A DNA stretch of 64,000 nt. Source: Halobaculum saliterrae (GTDB lineage: Archaea; Halobacteriota; Halobacteria; Halobacteriales; Haloferacaceae). Shown piece by piece: positions 41,649 to 50,805 of this stretch. Location: contig NZ_WUUS01000001.1 in NCBI RefSeq assembly GCF_009831625.1, forward strand, positions 124,301 to 188,300, written 5' to 3'. The notes under the pieces are model-generated. The model did no database searches. It saw only the letters and a list, made by a program, of their open reading frames with translations, and was not told where the DNA came from. A program made the translations under genes and the position numbers. Position 1 is the first letter of the stretch, and each line of letters begins with the position of its first letter.

Positions 41649-42716
41649 ATGGCGGACGCCTACGTCGCCCTGGCCGACGGCCGTGTCTTCGAGGCACGCG
41701 CCCGCGCGCCGGGCCGGACACGTGGTGAACTGGTCTTCACGACCGCGTACACCGGGTACGAGGAGTCGCTCACGGACCCCTCCTACGAGGAGCAGGTCCT
41801 GACGTTCTCCTACCCGTTGATCGGCAACTACGGCGTCCGAGACGAGCGATTCGAGTCCGACCGCGTTCACCCGAACGCCGCGATCGCCCGCGAGTTCACC
41901 GACGACGTGGCCGAGTGGCTCGAGTCGGAGGGCGTGCCGGCGGTCGACCACCTCGACACCCGCGACATCGTCACGAGCGTGCGCGAGGAGGGCGCGATGG
42001 CCTGCGGCATCGCCGCCGGGCCGGACGCGACCCCGGAGGCGGCCAAGGAGGAACTGGAGGGGTGCGTCGAGATGTCCGACCACCTCGACATCGGCAAGCA
42101 GGTGTCGACGGACGAGCCGTACACCGTCGACGGCGGCGGCGAGTACGACGTGGCGCTCGTCGACTGCGGCATGAAGGGCTCCATCTCCTCCTCGCTGGCA
42201 GAGCGCGGCGCCGACGTGCACGTGCTGCCGTACGACGTGGACGCCGAGACGGTCACGGATCTGGACCCGGACGTGCTGTTCATCTCGAACGGCCCCGGCG
42301 ACCCCGCGAACTTCGAGTCGGCGCAGGCCCTCGTCGAGAAACTCTCCGGCGAGATCCCGCTGGCGGGCATCTGTCTCGGCCAGCAGATCGTCGCCCGCGC
42401 GTTCGGCGGCGACACCGAGAAGATGGCGTTCGGACACCACGGCGTCAACCAGCCCGTTCGCGACCTCGAGACGGGGCAGGTCGTCATGACGACCCAGAAC
42501 CACGGGTACTCGGTCGCCGACCCCGGCGACCTGCAGGTGACGCAGGTGAACGTGAACGACGACACCGCCGAGGGACTCGAGAGCGACGAGTGCGCCGTCG
42601 TCACCCGGCAGTACCACCCCGAGGCGAACCCCGGCCCGAACGACTCGCTGAGCTTCTTCGACGACGTGCTGGAGATGGCGGAGAACGGGTCGCGGACCCC
42701 GGCCACCGCCGACTGA
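41649..42716 (+). CDS. carA: Carbamoyl-phosphate synthase small subunit
   Basis: The 355-aa product has the CarA N-terminal domain (GELVFTTAYTGYEESLTDP, YPLIGNYGV) and a class I glutamine amidotransferase domain with catalytic Cys in LAGICLGQQIVARAFGGD, plus TTQNHGYSV and RQYHPEANPGPND (His, Glu). It hydrolyses glutamine and passes ammonia to CarB for arginine and pyrimidine synthesis. No carB follows in this window; the next gene is the Rieske protein 90 bp away. The probable TATA (ACTTATG at 41617-41623) sits 26-32 nt upstream of the ATG. Confidence 0.95.
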   Translation: MADAYVALADGRVFEARARAPGRTRGELVFTTAYTGYEESLTDPSYEEQVLTFSYPLIGNYGVRDERFESDRVHPNAAIAREFTDDVAEWLESEGVPAVDHLDTRDIVTSVREEGAMACGIAAGPDATPEAAKEELEGCVEMSDHLDIGKQVSTDEPYTVDGGGEYDVALVDCGMKGSISSSLAERGADVHVLPYDVDAETVTDLDPDVLFISNGPGDPANFESAQALVEKLSGEIPLAGICLGQQIVARAFGGDTEKMAFGHHGVNQPVRDLETGQVVMTTQNHGYSVADPGDLQVTQVNVNDDTAEGLESDECAVVTRQYHPEANPGPNDSLSFFDDVLEMAENGSRTPATAD

Positions 42717-42806
42717 AGCGAGGTCGAGCGCCCCCAGGAGTGTCCGGGTTCTTACAGAAACGACGTTCCGAGAACCTTCTTCGGGGTTCGTATCGTTCAC
42801 TGACAC

Positions 42807-44663
42807 ATGGCAGTCGATGACACGAGTCACGGCGAGTTCCGCGAGGCGGTCGACCTCGCGGACCTCCGCGAGGAGGGGCGCGCGCTGACCGCCGTCGACG
42901 GGACGCCGATCGCGTTGTTCCACCACGAAGGCGAGGTCCGCGCGGTGAACAACCGCTGTCCACACATGGGCTTCCCGCTCACGGAGGGCAGCGTCGAGGA
43001 GGGCGTGCTCACCTGCCACTGGCACCACGCCCGGTTCGAGCTCTCCTGCGGCGACACCTTCGATCCGTGGGCCGACGACGTGGACACGTATCCGACCGAG
43101 ATCCGGGACGCTGACGGGAACGTAGTGACTGTCAGCACGCTGGACGAGCGAGGCGAGTCCAGCGAAGGGACGGTGTACGTCTCCCCGGAGCCGCGACGCA
43201 CGGAGCCGCCGGGGGTCCACTGGCGCGAGCGCCTCGACGACGGCCTCGAACAGAACCTCCGGCTCGTGCTCGCGAAGTCCGCCGTCGCGCTCCTCGACAG
43301 CGGAGTCGACCCCGCGGAGGTCGTCGAGCGCGGCGTCACGTTCGGCGTCCGAAACCGTGCCGACGGCTGGAGTTCCGGGCTCACGATCCTCACGGCGCTC
43401 TCGAACCGCCTCCCGGATCTCGACGAGCAGGACCGCAAGCGGGCGCTGTACCAGGGACTCACGGAGGTCGCCGGCGACTGCGACGGGGAGGCCCCGAAGT
43501 TCGATCAGGAGGCGTTCGCCGCCACGGACGTTCCCGTCGAGCGCCTGCGTTCGTGGTTCCGCGAGAACGTCGAGGTCCGCGACGCCGACGGCGCCGAGCG
43601 CGTGCTGCGCACCGCCGTCGCCGCCGGCCACGGCCGCGAGACGCTGACCGAGCTGCTCGTCACCGCGGCGACGGACCACCGCTACCTGAACACCGGTCAC
43701 ACCTTCGACTACGTGAACAAGGCGACCGAGGCGCTGGACCTGGTCGGTTGGGACGACGAGGAGCGGACCGCCGAGGTGCTCGCCTCGCTCGTGCGGGGGC
43801 TCGCGACCGCCGACCGCGCCGAGGAGACCTCGTCGTGGCGGCAGCCGGACGACCTCGCGACGATGTGCGAGGACACGTTCGCCCGCCTCGACGACCTCGT
43901 CGCCGCCGGGGAAGGGGAGACGTGGACCGAGCCGGACGACTTCACCGAGCGCCTGCACGCCGCCGACCCCGAGACGGTGTTCGACGCGCTGGAGGGGGCG
44001 ATCGAGGACGGCGCGACCGTCGAGCAGCTCGCGAGCGCGGTGTCGTTTGCGGCGGCCAAGCGGGTGGCGCTGTTCGCCACCAGCAACGAGTTCAACGACT
44101 GGAACACGGTCCACCACACGTTCACGTTCGCGAACGCGGTCCACCGCGCGGCCGAGCGGACCGACGCGACGGCGCTGTACCGCGGCGTGTTCGACGCCGC
44201 CGTGAACGTGTATCTCGATCGGTTCCTCAACACGCCGCCGGCGCCGGAGGCGACGGGCGAGCCCGACGCCGACCCGGAGGCGGCGTTGGAGTCGCTGCGG
44301 ATGGCGTTCGAACAGCAGGGGAAGGTGCAACGGGCGGGCGACGCGGTCGCGGACTACCTCGCCGCCGGCGGCGACCCCGACCGGCTGAAGGCGGAGCTGG
44401 GGAACGCGCTGCTGGTCGAGGACACGAACTTCCACACGTTTCAGGCGTACGAGGCGGCGTGTCGGCAGTTCGACGCCCGCGACGACCCCGACGAGCGTCG
44501 TGACTGCCTCGTCGCCGCCGCGCGCTACATGGCCGCCCACTACCCGACGCGCCGCTCGCGCGAGCAGACGTTCTCCATCGCCGCGCGACTGCTGCGCGGG
44601 GAGCGGATCGACGCCGCGGGGAACGCGGAGGGTTCGGGTTCCGGGGCGAACGCGGACGACTGA
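42807..44663 (+). CDS. Rieske [2Fe-2S] protein fused to a large helical domain
   Basis: The 618-aa product starts with a Rieske domain (residues about 10-120) whose cluster motif is RCPHMGFPL and CHWHHARFELSCG, giving two Cys and two His. Most of the protein (about 130-600) is an alpha-helical domain with conserved-looking His-rich segments (TAATDHRYLNTGHTFDYVNK, WNTVHHTFTFANAVHRA, VEDTNFHTFQAYEAA). It may bind a metal or substrate; I do not recognise an enzyme family for it. It is cytoplasmic and monocistronic, and starts 90 bp after carA. The tail is acidic and disordered. Confidence 0.8.
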   Translation: MAVDDTSHGEFREAVDLADLREEGRALTAVDGTPIALFHHEGEVRAVNNRCPHMGFPLTEGSVEEGVLTCHWHHARFELSCGDTFDPWADDVDTYPTEIRDADGNVVTVSTLDERGESSEGTVYVSPEPRRTEPPGVHWRERLDDGLEQNLRLVLAKSAVALLDSGVDPAEVVERGVTFGVRNRADGWSSGLTILTALSNRLPDLDEQDRKRALYQGLTEVAGDCDGEAPKFDQEAFAATDVPVERLRSWFRENVEVRDADGAERVLRTAVAAGHGRETLTELLVTAATDHRYLNTGHTFDYVNKATEALDLVGWDDEERTAEVLASLVRGLATADRAEETSSWRQPDDLATMCEDTFARLDDLVAAGEGETWTEPDDFTERLHAADPETVFDALEGAIEDGATVEQLASAVSFAAAKRVALFATSNEFNDWNTVHHTFTFANAVHRAAERTDATALYRGVFDAAVNVYLDRFLNTPPAPEATGEPDADPEAALESLRMAFEQQGKVQRAGDAVADYLAAGGDPDRLKAELGNALLVEDTNFHTFQAYEAACRQFDARDDPDERRDCLVAAARYMAAHYPTRRSREQTFSIAARLLRGERIDAAGNAEGSGSGANADD

Positions 44664-44685
44664 CCGGGTCCCGTGACGCCCCCGA

Positions 44686-45417
44686 TCAGTCGGTCACGTC
44701 GTCGTCGAGGCCGGAACCGTCCGCGCGAGCGGTCCCCGGTCCCGATTGCCACGCGGCGTCGTCGATCCCGGTCCGCGGCAGCTCGTCGAAGCTCCACACG
44801 CGGTGGTCCGCCCGGACGCAGCGCCCGCGCTGCTCGTGCCCGTGGCGCTCGACGTGGACGGCGTCCAGTCCCGCGTTCCACGCGGCGCCCACGTCGCTGT
44901 CGCCGTCTCCGAGGTAGACGCCGCGCTGGCTCGTCGGGTCGACGCCGATGTCGTCCATCGCGATCCGCAGCGGGTCGGGGGCGGGCTTCCACCCCGTCTC
45001 GTCCGAACACGAGAGGAACGTGTCGAATCGAGCGGTCAGGTCGAGCCGGTCGGTGACCGGGCGCGCGAGGAACTCCGCGCAGTGGGTGACGATCCCCATG
45101 GGAACGTCCCGCTCGTGGAGGTCGTCGAGCAGGCGCGCGGCGTCGTCGTGGAGGTACGATGCCTCGGCCCGCGCCCGGGGGTCCTCGACGGCGTGGAACG
45201 CCGGCCAGAACTCCCCCGGGTCGAGCCCCCACTCGCGAAGCAGCGGGTCGCGCGCGCCCGAGAGCCCGTGCCACAGCACCTCGGCCTGCCGGTCGGAGAA
45301 CTCGTAGCCGATGCGGGATCCGACCCGGTCGAACACCTCGCGGGTGTACGACCACTCCGCGTCGACGAGCGTGCCGTCGAGGTCGAACAGCCAGAAGTCG
45401 TACGTGTCGGGGACCAT
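44686..45417 (-). CDS. HAD-superfamily hydrolase (phosphatase-like)
   Basis: The 243-aa product has the HAD motifs: LFDLDGTLVDAEW (nucleophile Asp), GIVTHCAEF (motif II Thr), the motif III region TGWKPAPDPLRIAM, and VYLGDGDSDVGAAWNAGL (motif IV). The helical cap resembles phosphoglycolate phosphatase. It is cytoplasmic with an unidentified phosphorylated substrate. The start at 45417 (MVPDTYDF) was preferred over upstream residues that do not look coding. Confidence 0.86.
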   Translation of the reverse strand: MVPDTYDFWLFDLDGTLVDAEWSYTREVFDRVGSRIGYEFSDRQAEVLWHGLSGARDPLLREWGLDPGEFWPAFHAVEDPRARAEASYLHDDAARLLDDLHERDVPMGIVTHCAEFLARPVTDRLDLTARFDTFLSCSDETGWKPAPDPLRIAMDDIGVDPTSQRGVYLGDGDSDVGAAWNAGLDAVHVERHGHEQRGRCVRADHRVWSFDELPRTGIDDAAWQSGPGTARADGSGLDDDVTD

Positions 45418-45486
45418 CGAAGGGATACGGAGTAGGCCGTTCCCGCTGTTATATCTTCGCACCCTAACGGCCGGGTTTGCCGCCGC

Positions 45487-45873
45487 TTACCCGCCTTCCG
45501 CGGTCGAGTCCACTCGGATCGACGAGCCGAAGTACTTGTGCAGCGCCTCCCGGACCGAGTCGGCGCGGAACGCGGCCAGGTCCTCCCCGACGGCCGCCCG
45601 CAACGACTCGAGGTACGCCTCGTCGCTCTCGAACTCCGCGAACGTCGCCGACAGCACCTCGACGCCCTCGGGAAGGCGGTCGGCACAGAGCTGTCGCGCG
45701 TGCTCCTCGTCGTTCGCCTCCCCGTGCCACAGCGCGTCGCGAAACAGCAGCCATCCCTCCTCGCCCGGACGGGGCGCGGGGATCCGGAGCGCCGTCTCGA
45801 AGGCGTCCGGATCGATCCGCGCGCGCCGCGGCGAGAGGGTGAACCGGACCCGGAACACGTACGCCGCGTCCAT
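45487..45873 (-). CDS. LWR-salt-type haloarchaeal protein
   Basis: The 128-aa product contains WLLFRDALWHGEANDEEHAR, resembling the LWR-salt family of haloarchaea (named after a Leu-Trp-Arg motif, here Leu-Trp-His). It is acidic and cytoplasmic, with no predicted membrane span. It lies 12 bp downstream of the pterin dehydratase gene on the same strand, so the two are probably cotranscribed. The function is unknown. Confidence 0.6.
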   Translation of the reverse strand: MDAAYVFRVRFTLSPRRARIDPDAFETALRIPAPRPGEEGWLLFRDALWHGEANDEEHARQLCADRLPEGVEVLSATFAEFESDEAYLESLRAAVGEDLAAFRADSVREALHKYFGSSIRVDSTAEGG

Positions 45874-45885
45874 CGCTCCCGCCCG

Positions 45886-46170
45886 TCACTCCGCGAGTTC
45901 GTTCAGCCGCTCGGCCAGGTCGATGTCCTTCCCGGTGACGCCGCCGGCGTCGTGGGTGGTCAGTCGAACCTCGACCTGGCGCCACTCGATCGTCATCGAC
46001 GGGTGGTGGAACGCCTCCTCCGCGAGTCCGCCCGCGCCGGCCGCGAAGCCGACGCCCTCGAGGTACGAGTCGAACTCGAAGGTGCGGGCGATCTCGTCGG
46101 CGTCGGCGTCGTGGTGCCATCCGTCGGGCAGTTCCGCCGCGATCTCGTCGGCGTCGAGTACGTCGCTCAC
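45886..46170 (-). CDS. Pterin-4a-carbinolamine dehydratase
   Basis: The 94-aa product has the PCD/DCoH fold motif: EFDSYLEGVGFAAGAGGLAE and HHPSMTIEWRQVEVRLTTHD with the paired His active-site residues. The enzyme dehydrates 4a-hydroxytetrahydropterins. The GTG at 46170 gives the family N-terminus and length; a TTG at 46197 would extend it by nine residues. There is no aromatic hydroxylase gene nearby, so the role may be in another pterin pathway. Confidence 0.85.
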   Translation of the reverse strand: MSDVLDADEIAAELPDGWHHDADADEIARTFEFDSYLEGVGFAAGAGGLAEEAFHHPSMTIEWRQVEVRLTTHDAGGVTGKDIDLAERLNELAE

Positions 46171-46360
46171 GCGTTCGCGGACGGTCGCCCGGGGCAAAAG
46201 CGTACCCCGGAGGGGCGACCCGTGGGAACGGCGGGCGAGCGGTCGGACGAGAACGGGCAGTCGGAACGGTCGAACGGCGACGGTCGGCCGGGACCGGTCG
46301 AGCGGAGGGTGTCGGTCGGAGGACGTCGAGCGGAGGGTGTCGAGACGCGTCCGGGGCCGG

Positions 46361-47278
46361 TCAGCGGTTGCACGCGGCCGACGCGAGCGCGGACTTCCCG
46401 TCGTCGATCAGCGAGAGCGTTTCCGCGCCCGCCGACAGCACCGGATACGGCGACGACAGCGAGCGGTAGAGGTAGTCGAACCAGCGACGACGGTCGTGCT
46501 CCTCGTCGTGGATCCGGGTCTGCCGGTCGGACAACAGCGACTCCACGCGTCCCTCGTGCCACTCCAGCCGTTCGTACGCCGCGACCAGGTCGGTGTAGGT
46601 CGCGTGCGACAGTTCGCGGTCGACGACGTCCTCCCCCGCGTCGACCGCCGGCGCGAGCGTCGACTCGGCCGTCTCGATCGACGACCGTTCGGTCTCCACC
46701 CGCGAGAGCAGGTCCGTCCGCTCCTCGCTCGCCCGCCGAGCGCCGCTCGCGAGCGTCGTCCGCAGGGACGGGGTCAGGGTTCCCCCCTCCTCGGCGAGCG
46801 CGCTCGCGACCGGGCCGGAGAACTCCTCGGCGACGTTCGTCGCGAGCGTCTCGTCGTACTCCTCCTCGTAGTGGGCCGTCGCCATCACGGTCTCGCGATA
46901 GGCCCGACGGGCGTCGACCAGTCCGTCGTCGACGGCGGCCCCGCCGGCCGGCACGGACAGGACGTTCGTCCCCCCGGCGGTCGGCGACGGACGCGTGCGT
47001 TCGGTGGGTTCCAGCCTCGCGACCCGGCGCCGGAACCGCTCGAACGCGTCCCGCTCGGCGCGCGTGCGGACCGCCTCCCGCGCGAGCGCATCGCGAGCGT
47101 CGTCGAGTCGCGTGAGCACCGCTCCCGCGGCGAGGACGAACACCGCGGTCAACCCCAGGACCGCGAGCGCGACGGCGACGTCCGGGTGCTCGCACGCCGC
47201 GGCCCGGCACACGGACTCCACGCCCAGTTCGACCCGTTCGGTCGAGAGCCGACCGACACCGTGGCTCGCTCCTTGCAT
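46361..47278 (-). CDS. Haloarchaeal signal/membrane-anchored protein (DUF7260-like)
   Basis: The 305-aa product has one hydrophobic segment (about residues 32-56, VAVALAVLGLTAVFVLAAGA) and a long predicted helical, acidic soluble region with coiled-coil character (ERDAFERFRRRVARL). It resembles haloarchaeal proteins of the DUF7260 type. The ATG at 47278 is used; an in-frame start at 47308 would precede it by 10 residues. No catalytic motif is seen. It follows the hemA operon end by about 80 bp but on the same strand. Confidence 0.6.
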   Translation of the reverse strand: MQGASHGVGRLSTERVELGVESVCRAAACEHPDVAVALAVLGLTAVFVLAAGAVLTRLDDARDALAREAVRTRAERDAFERFRRRVARLEPTERTRPSPTAGGTNVLSVPAGGAAVDDGLVDARRAYRETVMATAHYEEEYDETLATNVAEEFSGPVASALAEEGGTLTPSLRTTLASGARRASEERTDLLSRVETERSSIETAESTLAPAVDAGEDVVDRELSHATYTDLVAAYERLEWHEGRVESLLSDRQTRIHDEEHDRRRWFDYLYRSLSSPYPVLSAGAETLSLIDDGKSALASAACNR

Positions 47279-47375
47279 GGGTCCACGTGTGACGGCATCG
47301 CACATCACAGTTTCCCCTACGACACGCGGCGAGAATGTTTCGTCCGAGGAATGCTGAAAACTCGCAGACAGCGGG

Positions 47376-48707
47376 TCACTCCTCGGAAAGCCGTTCGAGC
47401 ACGCCGTCGGGGGCGTCGGCGCCGCCGTCGGGCGACCGAGCGCTCCCCGGCGTCGGCGGCGGCCCGTCGAACTCGGGGTCGAACAGCTGCATCGCCGTGT
47501 GGATCGTCGCCCAGTCGTCCTCGGCGGCCGCCTCGCGCAGGCTCTTCGTCGGCGCCGCGAGGAGCTGCCCGACGAGGGCGTCCGCGAGACCGGCGACGAC
47601 CTCGCGCTGCTCGTCGGTGAGCTCGCCGTTCGCCTCCAGTTTCGCCATCGCCTCGCGCAGCTCGCGCTGTTTCGTCCGCTCGGCGGACTCGTACATCGCG
47701 GAGACCGCGTCGTCGGCGCGCTTTCGCTTGAACTCCTCGAGGAGCCGATCGAACTCCGCGTCGATCATGTCCTCCACGGCCCTCGCGGCGGCGGAGCGCC
47801 GCTCGCGCGCCTCGTCGGTGACGGTCTCGAGGTCGTCGATGTCGCGGACGGCGACGTCCGCACCCCCGGCGTCCGGGACGACATCGTGGGGCTGACCGAG
47901 GTCGATACACAGCGTCTCGCCGGCGTCGGCGACCGTCTCATCCCTGACGATCGGGTCCGCGGCGCCGGTCGCCGCGATGACGACGTCCGCGCGTTCGGTC
48001 GCCGCCGACAGGTCGTCGAGCCGGAGCGCCGCCGACTCGGTGTCGAGGTCCGCCGCGACGTGCTCGGCCGTCCGCTGCGTCCGGTTGGCGACGACGATCC
48101 GCGAGACCGGGGACGCGTCGAGCGCCCGCGCCGCGAGCAGTCCCATCTCGCCGGCGCCGACGACCAACGCCGAGGCGTCCGCGAGGTCGATCTCCCGGGT
48201 CGCGAGCTCGACGGCCGCCGACCCGAGCGACAGCGATCCCTCGTTGATCGCGGTCTCCGCGCGGGCGCGCTTGCCGACCTGATGGGCCTTCGAGAGGGCG
48301 TCGTCGAGCACGCCGCCCGACAGTCCGCCGACCTCGCGGGCCGCCTCGGCGGCGTCCTGAAGCTGCCCGAGGATCTGGTCCTCGCCGAGCACGAGCGACT
48401 CCAGCCCCGCCGCGACCCGCATGAGGTGCCGCAGGCTTTCCTCGTGGTCGAACTGGACGATGGCGCCCTCGCGGACGTCGGGAGAGAGCGCCTCCACCGC
48501 CGTCCGTGCGACCGCGGCGTCGTCGGCGGCGACGTACGCCTCCGCCCGGTTGCACGTCTGGATGGCGAACGCCTCCTCGATCCCCTCGCGCGAGATCAGA
48601 TCCGACACGAGCGTCTCCGAGTCCACCGTCTGAGCGGACTCGATCTCCTCGACGGACGCGTTCGCGTGGCTGACGCTCACCCCCGCGATGACGCCGGTGT
48701 CAATCAT
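47376..48707 (-). CDS. hemA: Glutamyl-tRNA reductase
   Basis: The 443-aa product has all three domains. The catalytic domain includes QTCNRAEAYVAAD (active-site Cys), and LESLVLGEDQILGQL is a family hallmark. The NADPH domain reads DASALVVGAGEMGLLAARAL, and a C-terminal dimerisation helix follows. It converts glutamyl-tRNA to glutamate-1-semialdehyde, the first step to tetrapyrroles. Its start overlaps the precorrin-2 dehydrogenase stop by 8 bp. The C-terminal tail beyond the usual end is acidic and disordered. Confidence 0.96.
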   Translation of the reverse strand: MIDTGVIAGVSVSHANASVEEIESAQTVDSETLVSDLISREGIEEAFAIQTCNRAEAYVAADDAAVARTAVEALSPDVREGAIVQFDHEESLRHLMRVAAGLESLVLGEDQILGQLQDAAEAAREVGGLSGGVLDDALSKAHQVGKRARAETAINEGSLSLGSAAVELATREIDLADASALVVGAGEMGLLAARALDASPVSRIVVANRTQRTAEHVAADLDTESAALRLDDLSAATERADVVIAATGAADPIVRDETVADAGETLCIDLGQPHDVVPDAGGADVAVRDIDDLETVTDEARERRSAAARAVEDMIDAEFDRLLEEFKRKRADDAVSAMYESAERTKQRELREAMAKLEANGELTDEQREVVAGLADALVGQLLAAPTKSLREAAAEDDWATIHTAMQLFDPEFDGPPPTPGSARSPDGGADAPDGVLERLSEE

Positions 48708-49338
48708 GTATCTCCTCCATGACTCGGTCCGCTTCCTGCCGGCCGTTGGAGAGTCCCTCTTGTAAAGCCTTCCAAACCTCCGACGACCCGACCACCGCGC
48801 GAACCGCCTCCCGTCGGTCGGTCGGCGGGACGTCGGCCGCCTTCAGGTCGGCCCTGATCTCCGCCACCAGGTCCGCCATCGGCCCCGCCCCCTCGATCTC
48901 CGACTCGATCCGGCGGCGCAGTTCCTTCGAGAGCGCGGGCGCGGCGCCCCCGGTCGCCACTGCCGCGACGACGGACCCGTCGCGGACCGTCGCCGGGACG
49001 ACGACGCTGCCGGCGTCGCGCCCCCCCGAGCGGTCCGCCCGGTTCACGAGCGCCCCGGCCTCGCGGGCGGCGCGCTCGGCCGCCCCGTTCACCGCGTCGT
49101 CGTCCGTCGCCGCGACGACGAGCGCCGGATCGAGGCGGTCGACCCAGTCGGCCACCTCCCCGGGCGCCGGCGCCGCCCGCACCAGCTCCGCGTCGCCGAA
49201 GTCGCGGTCGGCGAACGCCGGGCTCACGACGACCGTTCGCGCCTCGCGGGCGAACGAGCGGGCCTTGCGCGCGCCGACCGGTCCGCCGCCGACGACGAGC
49301 ACGGCCTCCCCCTCGAAGTCGTGCAGCAGCGGGATCAC
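48700..49338 (-). CDS. Precorrin-2 dehydrogenase/sirohydrochlorin ferrochelatase-like (siroheme synthase N-terminal type)
   Basis: The 212-aa product starts with the NAD-binding IPLLHDFEGEAVLVVGGGPVGARKA, the siroheme synthase (CysG N-terminal/Met8-like) signature. It continues with LVVAATDDDAVNGAAERAAR, GSVVVPATVRDGSVVAAVAT and a C-terminal dimer domain. It oxidises precorrin-2 to sirohydrochlorin and may also insert iron. The start is GTG at 49338. A TATA-like CATAAA (49379-49384) lies about 40-46 nt upstream, so the transcript may have a short leader. hemA overlaps its end. Confidence 0.88.
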   Translation of the reverse strand: MIPLLHDFEGEAVLVVGGGPVGARKARSFAREARTVVVSPAFADRDFGDAELVRAAPAPGEVADWVDRLDPALVVAATDDDAVNGAAERAAREAGALVNRADRSGGRDAGSVVVPATVRDGSVVAAVATGGAAPALSKELRRRIESEIEGAGPMADLVAEIRADLKAADVPPTDRREAVRAVVGSSEVWKALQEGLSNGRQEADRVMEEIHD

Positions 49339-49510
49339 GGGTCACGCTCCGCATCGTCGGGCGATTTCGCCCGGACTACATAAAGATCGATCCCCGGATC
49401 GCGAACCGTGGACCGCGGGCGAACCCGTTCGGGGCGAGCCGGCGACGGAACTCGTCGCACCACCGACGTGGACCGCGACCGTGGTCCGGTGAGCCGCGTT
49501 CCCCCCACGG

Positions 49511-50605
49511 TCACGCGTCCGTGGGCTCGCCGTCCTCGCTTCGCACCTGTGCGTCGGCGCGCTCGTCCAGCCGGATGCCCGTCTTCTTCAGGATCCGCGT
49601 CGAGAACAGCGAGTCCCACTCGTCGTCGTCGACGTCCCAGAACTCCGCCATCGTCTCGCGCACCTGCTCGATCCGGTGCTCGGACTCCGCCTCGTCGCGG
49701 CCGTGGGTCATCGCGAAGAAGTTGTACGGCCACACGCCCTCGTGGCGCGGGCGGTGATAGCAGTGGGTGACAAACCCGAGCGACGCGACCGCCGGACCGA
49801 CCTCCGAGAGCAACTCGTCGGGCACGTCCCAGACGGTCATCCCGTTCTCGCTGTAGCCGAGCGCGTAGTGGTTGGGGATGACGCCGACGCGGCGCACCTT
49901 CCCCTCCTCGTTGAAGCGCTTGATCGTCCCGATCACCCACTCGACGGGCTGGTCGATCGCCTCGGCCACGTCCCCGTAGGGCGTCTCTGTGATCGGCAGG
50001 CCGCCCTGGATCTCGACGACGAGGTCGCGCTCGCGGGCGGTGATCCCGCGCTCCTCGGAGGGCTCGACCTCGGGGCCGAGCTGTGACAGGTCGAGGTCCC
50101 CGTCGCTCACGGGGCCGTCGAGCAGGAACTTCGCGCCGACGTGGAACTCCTCCCGTTTCGGGAGGTTATACGTCTCCTGTCCGGTGGCGTCCTCGACGTC
50201 CGCGAGCACGCGCTCGACCTCGTCCTCGCTCGCGACCGAAACGACGAACCACATGTTGAGGTGTGGGTGCTCGCGCTCGTAGTTGTGCGCTACCTCGCGG
50301 AAGCCGTTGACCGTCTCGGCCACCTCGTCGTAGCGCTCCTCGGGTGCGTGCATCGCCACGAGCGTCGCGGTGCCGCCGATCTCCTCGGCGTTCACGAGCG
50401 CGCCGAACCGTGAGAGCACGCCTCGCTCGTCCAGGTCGCGGACGGTCGCGAGCAGTTCGGCGGCGTCGACGTCGACGCCGCGCTCGGAGAGCGCCGCCGC
50501 GGCCGGCTCCCACGGGCGTTCGGTCACCGGGAAGCCGCCCTGGAAGGCGTTGACGACGGCACGTTCGAGCGTCGAGAGGTCGACGTCCGTCCCGACTTGG
50601 TCCAT
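49511..50605 (-). CDS. ahbAB: Fused siroheme decarboxylase (AhbA-AhbB type), AsnC/Lrp-related
   Basis: The 364-aa product consists of two AsnC/Lrp-like siroheme decarboxylase modules (residues about 8-185 and 190-345). The first carries VNGFREVAHNYEREHPHLNM and WFVVSVASE; the second carries VTHCYHRPRHEGVWPYNFF and AMTHGRDEAE. This matches AhbA/AhbB (NirDL-type) proteins, which decarboxylate siroheme to didecarboxysiroheme in the archaeal heme pathway. The haloarchaeal gene is fused into one chain. A TATA-like CTTATG (about 50629-50634) lies 25-29 nt before the ATG. It lies upstream of the precorrin-2 dehydrogenase and hemA on the same strand. Confidence 0.85.
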   Translation of the reverse strand: MDQVGTDVDLSTLERAVVNAFQGGFPVTERPWEPAAAALSERGVDVDAAELLATVRDLDERGVLSRFGALVNAEEIGGTATLVAMHAPEERYDEVAETVNGFREVAHNYEREHPHLNMWFVVSVASEDEVERVLADVEDATGQETYNLPKREEFHVGAKFLLDGPVSDGDLDLSQLGPEVEPSEERGITARERDLVVEIQGGLPITETPYGDVAEAIDQPVEWVIGTIKRFNEEGKVRRVGVIPNHYALGYSENGMTVWDVPDELLSEVGPAVASLGFVTHCYHRPRHEGVWPYNFFAMTHGRDEAESEHRIEQVRETMAEFWDVDDDEWDSLFSTRILKKTGIRLDERADAQVRSEDGEPTDA

Positions 50606-50805
50606 ACCCGCGCTCGGGACGCCGCGAGCATAAGCACCGCGTTCGCGGGCGTCACGGATCCGGCCACGCGACGAGCGTCACAGGGTGCGCGACGAACGGG
50701 TACACGAGACGAGGACGATGGGGCGGCTGGTCCCGATCGCCCCGTGCCGCGTCGCATTTGGCAGTCGCTACTAATGTCCCTCGAGAGCGTACCGTCCACG
50801 GTATA

